Shown piece by piece: positions 26,436 to 35,086 of a DNA stretch of 64,000 bases. A model generated the notes under the pieces. It was not told where the DNA came from, searched no databases, and worked only from the letters and a program-made list of their open reading frames with translations. This stretch comes from RGIG3701 sp031553595 (GTDB lineage: Bacteria; Planctomycetota; Planctomycetia; Pirellulales; Thermoguttaceae): the NCBI GenBank assembly GCA_031553595.1, contig JAVBLI010000020.1:1-64000 (forward strand), in the 5' to 3' direction. Numbering within the stretch: position 1 is the first letter of the stretch; each line of letters begins with the position of its first letter. A program made the position numbers and the translations under genes.

Positions 26436-28136
26436 TCACTCGATTCCCAGCTTTTTCTGCATTTCCTCCAGCGGTACCTGTTTCGTTTCCGGCATGAGGA
26501 AAATCACCCACAGCAGCTGCAGCACCATCATGCCCGCGAAGAGGAAGAAAACCAGGGCCGGGCCAGTTTTTTCCAGCATGAACGGGAACAGTTGCGTGAT
26601 CGCCGCGGCGAAAATCCAGTGGGTGAAAGAGCCCAGCGCCTGCCCCTGCGCACGGACGTTATTCGGAAAAATCTCACCGATAAAGACCCAGATGCACGCG
26701 CCCTGGCCGAAAGCGTGGGCCGCGATGAAAACCATCAGACCGCCCAGCACCATGTAAATCCCGCCCGCGGGCACGACGCTTTTTACCACCGCTGTATCTG
26801 CCGCCGGCTGCACCGCGTTCTCCGCCGGTTTAACCCCGCTTTCCCCGGCTTCCGCCGCGTTTTTCGCCATGTTAAACACCGCGGCGTCCTTCAGTTTCTG
26901 CTGCGCTTCGGCGCGATCTTTTTGCGCCGCTTTAAGTTCCGTCTCCCAGAAGGTTTTCTCCGATTCCGTCAGGGGTTCCGCCAGTTTTTTCTCGACTTTT
27001 TCCACGTTTTCATCGGCTTTTTCCAGGGCCAGCGTGTTAATGGACAGGTTAAACTGCGGGCCGTACACAACGAACGCCGCGGCCACCACGCTGAGACTCA
27101 GGATGTATCCCACCGAGCCGGCGAACATCAGTTTCCGGCGGCCGAACCAGTCGATCACGAACATCGCGGCCATGGTAAACACGAGGTTTGTCAGCCCGAT
27201 AATTACGGGGAAGAACATGGCGGCCTGTTTCGTCACGCCCGTCAGCCGGAACACTTCCGGGGCGTAATAAAGCACCGCGTTAATGCCCGAAAGCTGATTA
27301 AACGCCGCGATGCAAATCGCCAGCATGATCGGATACCGGAACCGCCAGCAGAAAAACCGCTCATGCCCGCCGGCCCGCTCCTCCACCAGGGCGTTCTCGA
27401 TGATCCGCACTTCTGTTTCCACGTCTCCGCTGTCCGTGCCCAGAGCCGCGAGAATGGGTTTCGCCTCCGCCACCCGGCCGCGCGAAATGAGCCACCGCGG
27501 ACTTTCCGGCACGATGAAAAGCAGCAGGAAAAACAGCGCCGCCGGCAGGGCTTCCACGCCGAACATCCACCGCCACGCATTTTCCCCCATGCCCATCTGC
27601 GTGGTGAGGTATGTCGCCGAGGACGCGATCCACGGTGTTTTACTCGCGGTCAGCACGCCCATCTCGCTGATGAGGTAATTCGAGAAAAACGCGATCAAAA
27701 TACCCACGACGATATTAAATTGCGTGATCGCCACCAGCACGCCGCGGGTTTTGGCGGGGGAAATCTCCGCCGTGTATAACGGGGACACCACCGACGCGCC
27801 GCCGACCGCGATTCCGCCCAGGAACCGGAAAAACAGGAAGGAATACCAGTTCCACGGAAAGGCGCTTCCCACCGCGGAGATGAAATAAAACACCGCCATG
27901 ACGATCAGCGTTTTCTTTCGGCCGTAATGATTCGACGGATACTGGATGCATCCCGCGCCGAGAATCGTGCCGATCAGGGCGGCCGCGACCGTGAAGCCCA
28001 GCCACCATCCGTCCAGCTGAAACACGTCCCGCAGCGCGTCCGTGGTGCCGGAAATCACGGCGGTGTCAAAACCGAATAAGAATCCGCCCAGTGCCGCGAT
28101 GATCGCGCTGCGAATGACCAGAGGAGATGTTTTCAT
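26436..28136 (-). CDS. Sugar porter MFS transporter with large coiled-coil insertion
   Basis: A 566-residue sugar:proton symporter of the XylE/GLUT family. Family signatures are present: GFLFGFDTAVISG (18-30), NHYGRKK (69-75), PESPRWL (210-216), QLSGINAVLYYAP (281-293), DWFGRRK (329-335) and the C-terminal PETKQVPLEE. Twelve membrane helices are expected. Residues about 362-456, between the ninth and tenth helices, are a hydrophilic insertion rich in Lys, Glu and Ala with heptad character (EKADENVEKVEKKLAE), making the protein about 100 residues longer than usual. It lies 64 bases downstream of the GH32 gene in the same direction, so fructose or fructo-oligosaccharide uptake is the likely role. 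Confidence 0.9.
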   Translation of the reverse strand: MKTSPLVIRSAIIAALGGFLFGFDTAVISGTTDALRDVFQLDGWWLGFTVAAALIGTILGAGCIQYPSNHYGRKKTLIVMAVFYFISAVGSAFPWNWYSFLFFRFLGGIAVGGASVVSPLYTAEISPAKTRGVLVAITQFNIVVGILIAFFSNYLISEMGVLTASKTPWIASSATYLTTQMGMGENAWRWMFGVEALPAALFFLLLFIVPESPRWLISRGRVAEAKPILAALGTDSGDVETEVRIIENALVEERAGGHERFFCWRFRYPIMLAICIAAFNQLSGINAVLYYAPEVFRLTGVTKQAAMFFPVIIGLTNLVFTMAAMFVIDWFGRRKLMFAGSVGYILSLSVVAAAFVVYGPQFNLSINTLALEKADENVEKVEKKLAEPLTESEKTFWETELKAAQKDRAEAQQKLKDAAVFNMAKNAAEAGESGVKPAENAVQPAADTAVVKSVVPAGGIYMVLGGLMVFIAAHAFGQGACIWVFIGEIFPNNVRAQGQALGSFTHWIFAAAITQLFPFMLEKTGPALVFFLFAGMMVLQLLWVIFLMPETKQVPLEEMQKKLGIE

Positions 28137-28200
28137 GCGTACTCCACGAATGGTGAATGGTTAATGAAAGGGGATGGGATGTGGGATAAGGGGTGTGGGG

Positions 28201-30510
28201 TTATTTTTTGTCGCGTCCCCAGACGGATTTTAATTCCCAGCGTTTAACTTTAGCGCCATAACTCCCCAGCGGTTCAGGGTCTGTGCTTTCAAATCCGATG
28301 GTGAAATACAGGCACAATTCACTCTCGGCGTCATCCGCGTCTTCTACCCGAGCGAGGCACCTCGCGAGCTGCACTTCCCCATCCTGCGCGAAAATTTCGA
28401 GTGACGAGCGATCCACCAGCATACGGAGTTTCAGCGTGCCGTCATCCGAGCGAGGCACCACCGCCTCCCCCCCGTCACGGATATAAAGTTTTGACTCCGG
28501 AACGAAATACGTGATCTGCTCCACCAGTTTATACGTGGTTTTCCCCTCCGCATCCATGCTCCGCCGGCTCAGATTCATGATGATCGTCATGTCATCATTA
28601 TTGTCATGTGGTTTCAGCTCCATTTCCACATCCGCCAGGCCGCCGGGCAGGGGGATGATGGTGGAGCCGCCGCCTGTGGAGTAAACATTATGCATCCCGA
28701 ATTCGGACGTGTACGGCTCACCCACCTGCAGCGTTTCCACTTCCTTCACCGGATTCATGAACAGCCGGGGCCCGGCGGGCGTGCTGCGCAGCGTCAGTTC
28801 GCGCGGGATGGTAAACTGGTGATTAAACGGCATTCCGCCGAAAATCCGCTCCGTGTCCCCCCACGTGGCCATCCACGAAATCTGCACCCGCCGTCCGTCC
28901 GGGGCGTCACTGAAGGTCATGGCCGCGTAATCGTTCGTGCCGTTCTGCTTATTCGTCAGCGGCGGCGTCTCCGGCTTAAATTCTTTTCCGTCGAACGTCC
29001 CGAGCAGATATTTCCCGTTCCCGCCCCAGAACACCCACTTCACGTTATTCTTATCGCCATCCACGGCCAGCGGGAAAAAATCGGGGCATTCCGAGCACCC
29101 GAGATTCTTGATGTCACCCAGTTTCTCCCAGTGTTTCAGGTTCTCGGACGCGAACAGGGCGTAATCCTCGCCATCCATATAAAGCGCCATGATCCAGCGC
29201 TGGGTGGGTTCATGCCAAATCACTTTCGGGTCGCGGTTTCCGCCGACGATATGCGGCAGGACGGGGTTTTTGTCGTATTTTTGGAAGGTTTTCCCGCCGT
29301 CCAGCGAGTACGCCATGCCCTGGGTGACGGGGGCGCCGAAACGGGCCGATCCGCCGTCATACGTGTAAAGAAATACCAGCGGCGGAATTTTGGAACCCGG
29401 CGTCTGCAGCCCGGACGTGTTTTTCCAGTCCACCACGCCGCTGCCGGAGAAAATCGTGCCCAGCTTGTCCGGGTGGATGGCCGTGGGCTGTTCCGTCCAG
29501 TGCAGCAGATCCGGACTCGTAGCGTGCCCCCACGTCATGTTCCCCCACTGCGTGCTGTACGGGTTATGCTGGTAAAACAGGTGCCACACGCCGTCATAAT
29601 ACACCAGCCCGTTCGGGTCGTTAATCCACCCGGTGCGCGTGCTGAAATGAAACTGCGGGCGGCGCGATTCCGTGTAAACCGTGTCTTCCTGCGCTTTTTC
29701 ATCACTCTCCCGCACCAGCGCCAGCGGATCCGCGCCGAGCGCGATTTTTTCCGCGATGAGCGTCACCGTCTTTCCTTTAAACGGCTCCACGTAAAGATTT
29801 CCATAAAAATCCGGCTTCCCGGAAACAGGCATCCGCACCCGAAATTCCTGCTGCCACACGCCGTCCACCTCCACGCGCACCCACGTTTCCGGCCCGGCCG
29901 CGCTGACCGGAATGTGGAGGTAATTTTGCGTGATCTTAAATTCCCGCGTTACATCCACGGGCTGTTTTTTCGCGTTTCCCAGTGTGATCTGATCCACGTT
30001 AATATGCCCCCAGCCGCCGCGGGCGTCATCCACGATTTCCAGCACGGCTTCTTTTCCCGCAAATTCCGAGACGTCCCAGTCATGCCACGCAAGCGCCTCG
30101 CTGCCTCCGGGGACGGTGTTCGGGCCCGTGGCTGTGCGGACGATTTTCCCGTCCACCCGCAGATTCACCTCCAGGCCGGGATGTCCGCCGCCGCCCAGCA
30201 GGAAAGATACGTACTTCCGCTGGAGGGGGAAAGCCGGGGACGTGAGCTTCCCGGTGCTGTCATCACCCTCAAAATACGAGTTCACCAGCCCTTTTCCCAT
30301 AAAACCGGTCACGTCCATCTGATCCGGCAGCGTTCCCTGCGCGGGCCCGGGACCGAACGCCGTGCCCTCCACCGTCCACCCGGCGGGGTACGTTTCGCCC
30401 TCAAAATCCGCGATTATAATGTCCTCCGCGGCATCCGCACAGAACGCACCGGCGGGTGCCAGAAGCAGAAGCATGAGAAAAAACGGCAAAATGATACTCA
30501 GACAGCGCAT
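28201..30510 (-). CDS. Secreted GH32 fructan hydrolase (levanase/inulinase type)
   Basis: Hydrolyses beta-fructofuranosides such as levan, inulin or sucrose. The 769-residue protein has a signal peptide (1-24), an N-terminal region of about 250 residues that looks like a carbohydrate-binding or DUF4980-type module, and a five-bladed GH32 propeller. The propeller carries WINDPNG (295-301, nucleophile Asp298), RDP (426-428) and ECPD with the acid/base Glu474. The GH32C beta-sandwich follows, with SLEIFAQDGE near the end. The MFS sugar transporter follows directly, so the pair forms a minimal fructan-utilisation unit. Just downstream, 28165-28199 repeats GGGATGTGGGATAAGGGG, one arm of palindrome family D. 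Confidence 0.94.
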   Translation of the reverse strand: MRCLSIILPFFLMLLLLAPAGAFCADAAEDIIIADFEGETYPAGWTVEGTAFGPGPAQGTLPDQMDVTGFMGKGLVNSYFEGDDSTGKLTSPAFPLQRKYVSFLLGGGGHPGLEVNLRVDGKIVRTATGPNTVPGGSEALAWHDWDVSEFAGKEAVLEIVDDARGGWGHINVDQITLGNAKKQPVDVTREFKITQNYLHIPVSAAGPETWVRVEVDGVWQQEFRVRMPVSGKPDFYGNLYVEPFKGKTVTLIAEKIALGADPLALVRESDEKAQEDTVYTESRRPQFHFSTRTGWINDPNGLVYYDGVWHLFYQHNPYSTQWGNMTWGHATSPDLLHWTEQPTAIHPDKLGTIFSGSGVVDWKNTSGLQTPGSKIPPLVFLYTYDGGSARFGAPVTQGMAYSLDGGKTFQKYDKNPVLPHIVGGNRDPKVIWHEPTQRWIMALYMDGEDYALFASENLKHWEKLGDIKNLGCSECPDFFPLAVDGDKNNVKWVFWGGNGKYLLGTFDGKEFKPETPPLTNKQNGTNDYAAMTFSDAPDGRRVQISWMATWGDTERIFGGMPFNHQFTIPRELTLRSTPAGPRLFMNPVKEVETLQVGEPYTSEFGMHNVYSTGGGSTIIPLPGGLADVEMELKPHDNNDDMTIIMNLSRRSMDAEGKTTYKLVEQITYFVPESKLYIRDGGEAVVPRSDDGTLKLRMLVDRSSLEIFAQDGEVQLARCLARVEDADDAESELCLYFTIGFESTDPEPLGSYGAKVKRWELKSVWGRDKK

Positions 30511-30641
30511 AATCGTTCCTTTCGGCAGGTTTAGGTTAATGAAAAATCCAGCATATTCTCCATTTTACGGACGCCGCACCCCGTGTCCAGCCACCGGAAA
30601 GGAATATTTCCCAATTTTTTGCGTTTCCCCGGCCCGATTTC

Positions 30642-30670
30642 TTGACTTCCGGCGGGGGAATGGTTAAAAT
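30642..30670 (+). promoter_or_regulatory. Promoter before the Tat-exported TIM-barrel gene
   Basis: TTGACT (30642-30647), a 17-base spacer and TAAAAT (30665-30670) form a near-consensus promoter, leaving a leader of about 85 bases. Downstream at 30722-30727 is a second -10-like TATAAT, directly followed by the near-palindrome AACGAATCGTT (30729-30739), a possible operator. Confidence 0.6.
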
Positions 30671-30760
30671 GAGGGGCTGAAGGTGATTTTGCGTCCATGT
30701 AAAAAATGGGAAGTCACACGATATAATTAACGAATCGTTTTGCTGAAAAAGGATTAAACC

Positions 30761-31600
30761 ATGAAAATTACCCGTCGAGACATGTTGCGTTTAGGCCTGG
30801 GCGCATCGGCGCTGGCACTGGCCCCCATCCGTCTGTTTGCCGAGGGCGTGTGCCCGAAGAGCATTCCGATCGCCGTCCAGCTTTATTCCATCCGCGAGAT
30901 CGCCGGCAATGATGTCCCGAAAACCTTCGAAACCGTGGCGGGCCTGGGGTACACCGGGGTCGAATTCGCCGGGACGTACGGCAAGAGTGCCGAGGACCTC
31001 AAAAAATGGCTGGATGATGCCGGGCTGAAATGCGTCAGCACGCACGTCGGCGAAGGGGCCTTTAACGGCGACGATCTGAAGCGAACGGTCGAGTATTATC
31101 AGACCCTGGGCTGCAAATTCCTCACCATCCCCGGCATGGGCGTGGAACATTCCGTCGACGGCTGGAAGAAAAAGGCCGAGTGGTTTAACGAAAAGTCCGA
31201 ACTCTGCCAGAAAGACGGCATGTTCATCGGATACCACAACCACCAGTGGGAATTCAAAGATCATATCTTCGACGGCGTCACCGGCTGGGAAATCCTCTTC
31301 GATAACACGGAATTCCCCGTCACGCAGCAGTTGGATATCGGCCATTGCACCGGCGCCGGTTTCGACCCCGTGAAATACATCAAAAAATATCCGGGTCGCA
31401 CGCGCCATGCCCACATGAAAGAAAACGGCGGCGAGGGCGTCATCGGCAAGGGGAACGTGAAATGGGAAGAAACCATTAAAGCCTGTGCCGAAGTCGGCGG
31501 CACCGAGTGGTTCATCGTCGAAAGCGAGCACCGCGCGAACACGTACGACGATATTCGCGACTGCTACACGGCCCTGAAAAAATTCCGCGACGAAGTGTGA
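30761..31600 (+). CDS. Tat-exported sugar phosphate isomerase/epimerase-like protein
   Basis: A 279-residue xylose-isomerase-like TIM-barrel protein. The N-terminus carries a twin-arginine signal (TRRDMLRLGLGASALAL), so it is exported folded to the periplasm. Typical barrel strands are GYTGVEFAGTYG, CVSTHVG, FLTIPGMG, FIGYHNHQWEF and QLDIGHC, with metal-ligand type Glu, His and Asp residues in NHQWEF and DIGH. A C-terminal HAHMKENG and WFIVESE follow. Planctomycetes and Bacteroidetes have many such exported paralogues, presumably acting on released sugars; the substrate is unknown. The ATG follows AAGGA by 8 bases. Confidence 0.85.
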   Translation: MKITRRDMLRLGLGASALALAPIRLFAEGVCPKSIPIAVQLYSIREIAGNDVPKTFETVAGLGYTGVEFAGTYGKSAEDLKKWLDDAGLKCVSTHVGEGAFNGDDLKRTVEYYQTLGCKFLTIPGMGVEHSVDGWKKKAEWFNEKSELCQKDGMFIGYHNHQWEFKDHIFDGVTGWEILFDNTEFPVTQQLDIGHCTGAGFDPVKYIKKYPGRTRHAHMKENGGEGVIGKGNVKWEETIKACAEVGGTEWFIVESEHRANTYDDIRDCYTALKKFRDEV

Positions 31601-31636
31601 TCGCGCAGAGCCGCAATCGTAAGATTGTGGGAAACC

Positions 31637-31696
31637 GGGAATGGGATGTAGGATATGGGGGATGGTTTTCCGCCCATACCCCACATCCCATTTCCC
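31637..31696. repeat. Palindromic repeat family D
   Basis: The left arm 31637-31660 is built from GGGAATGGGATGTAGGATAT and the right arm 31674-31696 is its near-complement, ending CCACATCCCATTTCCC. The two are separated by 13 bases. It lies 36 bases after the TIM-barrel gene stop and 18 bases before the methyltransferase start. A single arm occurs at 28165-28199. Confidence 0.75.
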
Positions 31697-31714
31697 ATAC
31701 CCGCCCTGCCTGCC

Positions 31715-32539
31715 ATGAAACACCCGATCCCCCTCCCCTTCACTTCCCCGCTGCTGGACGCGTACCGCAACATGCGAGACCGCACGCTGCGTGGGGAGAG
31801 TCTGTTTATTGCCGAGGGAGATTTGGTCGTCGAGCGGCTTTTGGACAGCCCCTTTCCGGTGGCGTCGGTGATGGTGGTGGACGCGGCGCTGGGGCGCGTG
31901 GGGCCGATGCTTGAGGAGAAGGTGCCCGGGGAGGTGCCGGTTTATGTCGTGCCGGCGGCGGAAGTGGAATCCCTGGTCGGCTTTCCGTTCCATCAGGGTG
32001 TGCTGGCCGTGGGACGGCGCGAGCGGGCGTGGCGGCTGGAAGATTTGACGGCCGACGGAGAGGAAATTCCGGCGAAAACAGAAAAACGCCGCTGTGTGGT
32101 GGTGATGCCGGACGTGACGAAACCGGATAATCTCGGGAATGTTTTTCGGTCGAGTGCCGCGCTGGGGGCGGATGGCATTTTGCTGGGGCCCCAGGCGTGC
32201 GACCCGCTTTCCCGGCGGGCGATGCGCGTCTCCATGGGCGGCGTGATGCAACTGCCATGGGTGAAAACGGACGACTTGGCCCGCGACCTCAACACGCTGC
32301 GAAGCCGTTACGGGTACACTGTTTTCGGCACGGTGCTGGACGGGGCGGATGCGGCGCTTGCGGAAACGGCATGGCCGGCGCGTGTGGTGCTGTGTTTCGG
32401 GAACGAATATGCCGGGCTGGACGCCGCCACGCTGGCCTGCTGCGACCGCCGCGTCACCATCCCCATGACGCCCGGCGTGGACTCCCTGAATCTTGGCGTT
32501 TCCGCGGGCATTTTTCTTTACGACGCCCTGCGGCGGTGA
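31715..32539 (+). CDS. SpoU/TrmH family RNA 2'-O-methyltransferase
   Basis: A SPOUT-class enzyme that methylates a ribose in tRNA or rRNA. The 274-residue protein starts at ATG 31715 (MKHPIPLPFTSPLLDAY), which excludes codons inside the upstream palindrome, although no ribosome-binding site is visible. An N-terminal substrate-binding region (ESLFIAEGDLVVERLL) precedes the knotted domain. That domain has motif 1 PDNLGNVFRSSAALGADG, motif 2 VLCFGNEYAGL and motif 3 IPMTPGVDSLNLGVSAGIFLY, all intact. The target nucleotide cannot be assigned; the family includes RlmB, TsnR and TrmH types. Confidence 0.88.
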   Translation: MKHPIPLPFTSPLLDAYRNMRDRTLRGESLFIAEGDLVVERLLDSPFPVASVMVVDAALGRVGPMLEEKVPGEVPVYVVPAAEVESLVGFPFHQGVLAVGRRERAWRLEDLTADGEEIPAKTEKRRCVVVMPDVTKPDNLGNVFRSSAALGADGILLGPQACDPLSRRAMRVSMGGVMQLPWVKTDDLARDLNTLRSRYGYTVFGTVLDGADAALAETAWPARVVLCFGNEYAGLDAATLACCDRRVTIPMTPGVDSLNLGVSAGIFLYDALRR

Positions 32540-32568
32540 GGGCGAATATAAGCAACAGGAGAAACCCC

Positions 32569-33738
32569 ATGTCTCATGACGAACAGCCGAAACCGCTTAT
32601 CTTCACGGAAGAAAAACCGGCCTGGGAGAAAAAACACGTAATCTCCCCCGGCGGCATGTCGAAGTTTTATCTGGCGGCCTTCGTGCTGCTGTTTATCTTC
32701 GTCAAGGGAATTCCATTCTACTTGAAGCAACGAGAGTGGCGTCTCGGTCTGTCCGACGACAAAACCTCGGCCGAGTGCAAAATGGACGTCAGCGACGGCG
32801 ACCTGAAAGGCCTCCCCCGCGAAGGACTGCGGACGCTGAAACTCAGCCAAGTATTCATCACCGACGACGGCCTGGCGAACATCCGGCGGCAAACCCAACT
32901 GGAATCGCTAAATCTCAGCGGCAGCAGAAATTTCACCAGCGCCGGTTTGGTTAATCTCCAGGATATGACGGCACTGACACACCTGAAACTCGCCGACTGC
33001 CACCAGATTAACGATGCCGGGCTGCGGCACCTGCGAGGCCTGACGCGGATGCTGTACCTCGATCTCAGCAAGTGTACCGACATTACCGACAAAGGACTGG
33101 CGCATCTCCAGGATATGACGGAGATATATTCGCTGAATCTGTCGTGCTGCCACCACATCACCGACGCCGGCCTGGCACACCTGGAAAAGATGACCGGCCT
33201 GCTGCATTTGAATCTTGCCAAGGCGTCGATTTCGCACAGAGGTTTATCCTGTCTGAAACAAATGAAAAACATGGCATCCTTGAATCTTTCCGAATGCGGC
33301 GAGATCGATGACATCGGCCTGGCTCATCTGGCGGACATGCGGGAATTGCGGCAGTTAAATCTTTCGGGGTGTCTGGATATCACCGACGAAGGGCTTCGCA
33401 TCCTCAGTGAATTAAATAGTTTGCAGACGCTTGACATTTCCGGCTGTGTGCGGATTACGGACGCCGGGCTGGAACATCTGTTGAAACTGCCCGACCTGCA
33501 ACAATTGTACATCCAGGACCGCAGATTCATCGACGGATACAAGTCGCGGTTGCGACAGCGACAGGGGGTCGCGCAATCCCCAGCGTTGCAACGCATACTG
33601 GGCAGCGTTAACCCCGAAGAGCTAAAAGCCCTGGAAGCCCTGGCGGGAATATCGGAGAAAATCGGCACAAGCAGCGTAACGGAAGAAGCGGTGCAGCGAT
33701 TCAAAGAGCAGAAACCGGGGTGCACGGTTTACCGGTGA
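32569..33738 (+). CDS. Membrane-anchored leucine-rich repeat protein, paralogue 1
   Basis: A 389-residue protein starting at ATG 32569 (CAGGAGA upstream). The short cytoplasmic N-terminus is followed by a transmembrane helix at about 29-46 (YLAAFVLLFIFVKGIPF) and roughly nine 24-residue LRRs of the pattern L-x-x-L-x-LS-x-C-x-x-ITDAGL-x-HL, as in the cysteine-containing (AMN1/F-box-like) type. The C-terminal 85 residues are not LRR and end in KPGCTVYR. The domain should face the periplasm and serve in protein-protein contacts. The next gene is a paralogue with the same plan and the same type of tail (KPDCEVYR), indicating tandem duplication. Confidence 0.85.
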   Translation: MSHDEQPKPLIFTEEKPAWEKKHVISPGGMSKFYLAAFVLLFIFVKGIPFYLKQREWRLGLSDDKTSAECKMDVSDGDLKGLPREGLRTLKLSQVFITDDGLANIRRQTQLESLNLSGSRNFTSAGLVNLQDMTALTHLKLADCHQINDAGLRHLRGLTRMLYLDLSKCTDITDKGLAHLQDMTEIYSLNLSCCHHITDAGLAHLEKMTGLLHLNLAKASISHRGLSCLKQMKNMASLNLSECGEIDDIGLAHLADMRELRQLNLSGCLDITDEGLRILSELNSLQTLDISGCVRITDAGLEHLLKLPDLQQLYIQDRRFIDGYKSRLRQRQGVAQSPALQRILGSVNPEELKALEALAGISEKIGTSSVTEEAVQRFKEQKPGCTVYR

Positions 33739-33798
33739 AACGACATGGGGCGGTGGCATGGTAATCGCGTTAAAAATTTACATGAAAAGAGGCTCCCG

Positions 33799-34965
33799 AT
33801 GCCCACGGACAATGTCACGAATTCCATAGTGCCGCAAACGAAAGCGCGCCGGAACCGGCCACTGACAAAACACGATGCCGGGGTAATATTACTGCCATTT
33901 TTAATCGTCGCGATCTGTATTCTTGGTGTTTATAGAGCGCACCTGAATGCGAAAAAAATGCATACAAAGGCCGTTTTGAATCTGACGGACGGCGGGAGGG
34001 ATGCCCAGTGCTCCATCAATACCCGCGATGAAGATATCGACTGGCTGCCAAGGACGACGTTGCAGTCGTTAAGCCTGAAACAGTGTGGGCGGTCGATTAC
34101 CGACAACGGCCTTATGCATGTAAAAAAACTGACCCGGCTGCATACGCTGGATCTGAGCGATTGCTCCCAGATAACCGGCGAAGGCCTTGCCAATCTTGTC
34201 AACATGGCGCAATTGCAAACGCTGAATCTTGGGAATTGCGTCGAAATGACCGACGATGGACTCAAGCATCTCGCACGATTGAAACAGCTACGGCATCTTG
34301 ATTTAAACCATTGCGTCAAAATCACCGATGCCGGGCTGGCACACCTTAAAGAATTAACCGAATTGCAATCCCTGAATCTCGCATCTTGCCCGCTGATTAC
34401 AGGCCAGGGTATGGAATATCTTAAAGATTTGCCACAGCTAATGGAGTTGGACATTTCCGGGCGTGGAAACACGGCATATCAGGGGCTCGCTTCCCTCAAA
34501 GTATTAAACAACCTGAAAAGTTTGAACCTCTCCCGCACCGGTTTGAAAAACGAAGATATGACGCACATGAAAGAAATGAAGGAGTTGTCCAACCTGGATA
34601 TTTCGGGATGCACCTCCATCGGCGACGAGGGAATCCAGTCGCTCAAGGATTTGCATGCCATCTGGCGTCTTGATCTTTCCGGGTGTATGTTCATTACGGA
34701 CAAAGGCCTCGCTTATCTCCTCGAATTGCCGAAATTGAAGCAGCTGTATATGCAGGACGGCAAAATGATTGCTCAGGATCGGGCGTATGTTTTCAATACG
34801 CGTCAAATGATGGTGTTCGCAAAGGATAAAGAAGCAACCGAAAAATATTTGGATCAGCTGGAAAAAAACACCCGCATCGAGTCTGCGATGGGGGGATGCG
34901 GGGTGACGACGGCAGGGTGGTTGAATTTTAACAGGAAGAAGCCTGACTGCGAAGTTTACCGGTAA
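33799..34965 (+). CDS. Membrane-anchored leucine-rich repeat protein, paralogue 2
   Basis: A 388-residue paralogue of the preceding gene, 60 bases downstream. The ATG at 33799 has AGAGG 7 bases upstream; the frame extends to 33745 without a better start. It has a transmembrane helix at about 32-48 (VILLPFLIVAICILGVY), then about ten LRRs (DLSDCSQITGEGLANL, DLNHCVKITDAGLAHL), and a C-terminal tail ending KKPDCEVYR. Several repeats have lost the cysteine or the ITDAGL turn. The DNA is richer in A+T than that of its neighbour. Function is unknown. Nothing recognisable lies in the 120 bases after it. Confidence 0.85.
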   Translation: MPTDNVTNSIVPQTKARRNRPLTKHDAGVILLPFLIVAICILGVYRAHLNAKKMHTKAVLNLTDGGRDAQCSINTRDEDIDWLPRTTLQSLSLKQCGRSITDNGLMHVKKLTRLHTLDLSDCSQITGEGLANLVNMAQLQTLNLGNCVEMTDDGLKHLARLKQLRHLDLNHCVKITDAGLAHLKELTELQSLNLASCPLITGQGMEYLKDLPQLMELDISGRGNTAYQGLASLKVLNNLKSLNLSRTGLKNEDMTHMKEMKELSNLDISGCTSIGDEGIQSLKDLHAIWRLDLSGCMFITDKGLAYLLELPKLKQLYMQDGKMIAQDRAYVFNTRQMMVFAKDKEATEKYLDQLEKNTRIESAMGGCGVTTAGWLNFNRKKPDCEVYR

Positions 34966-35086
34966 ATGCGAAACCGACTGTACTCAAACGACAGTGGAGC
35001 AAACAGCCGGAAACGGTTTTTATGGAATACCGCTGCACTTCATCCGCAATGATAGGATCCGACCAAGGACGTCTCCGCCCGCGGCT

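Noticed and set aside
32197..32568. Upstream extension of the first LRR gene to 32197
   Set aside because: These codons overlap the SpoU methyltransferase in another frame and give Arg/His-rich non-conserved sequence. The ATG at 32569 has a good ribosome site.
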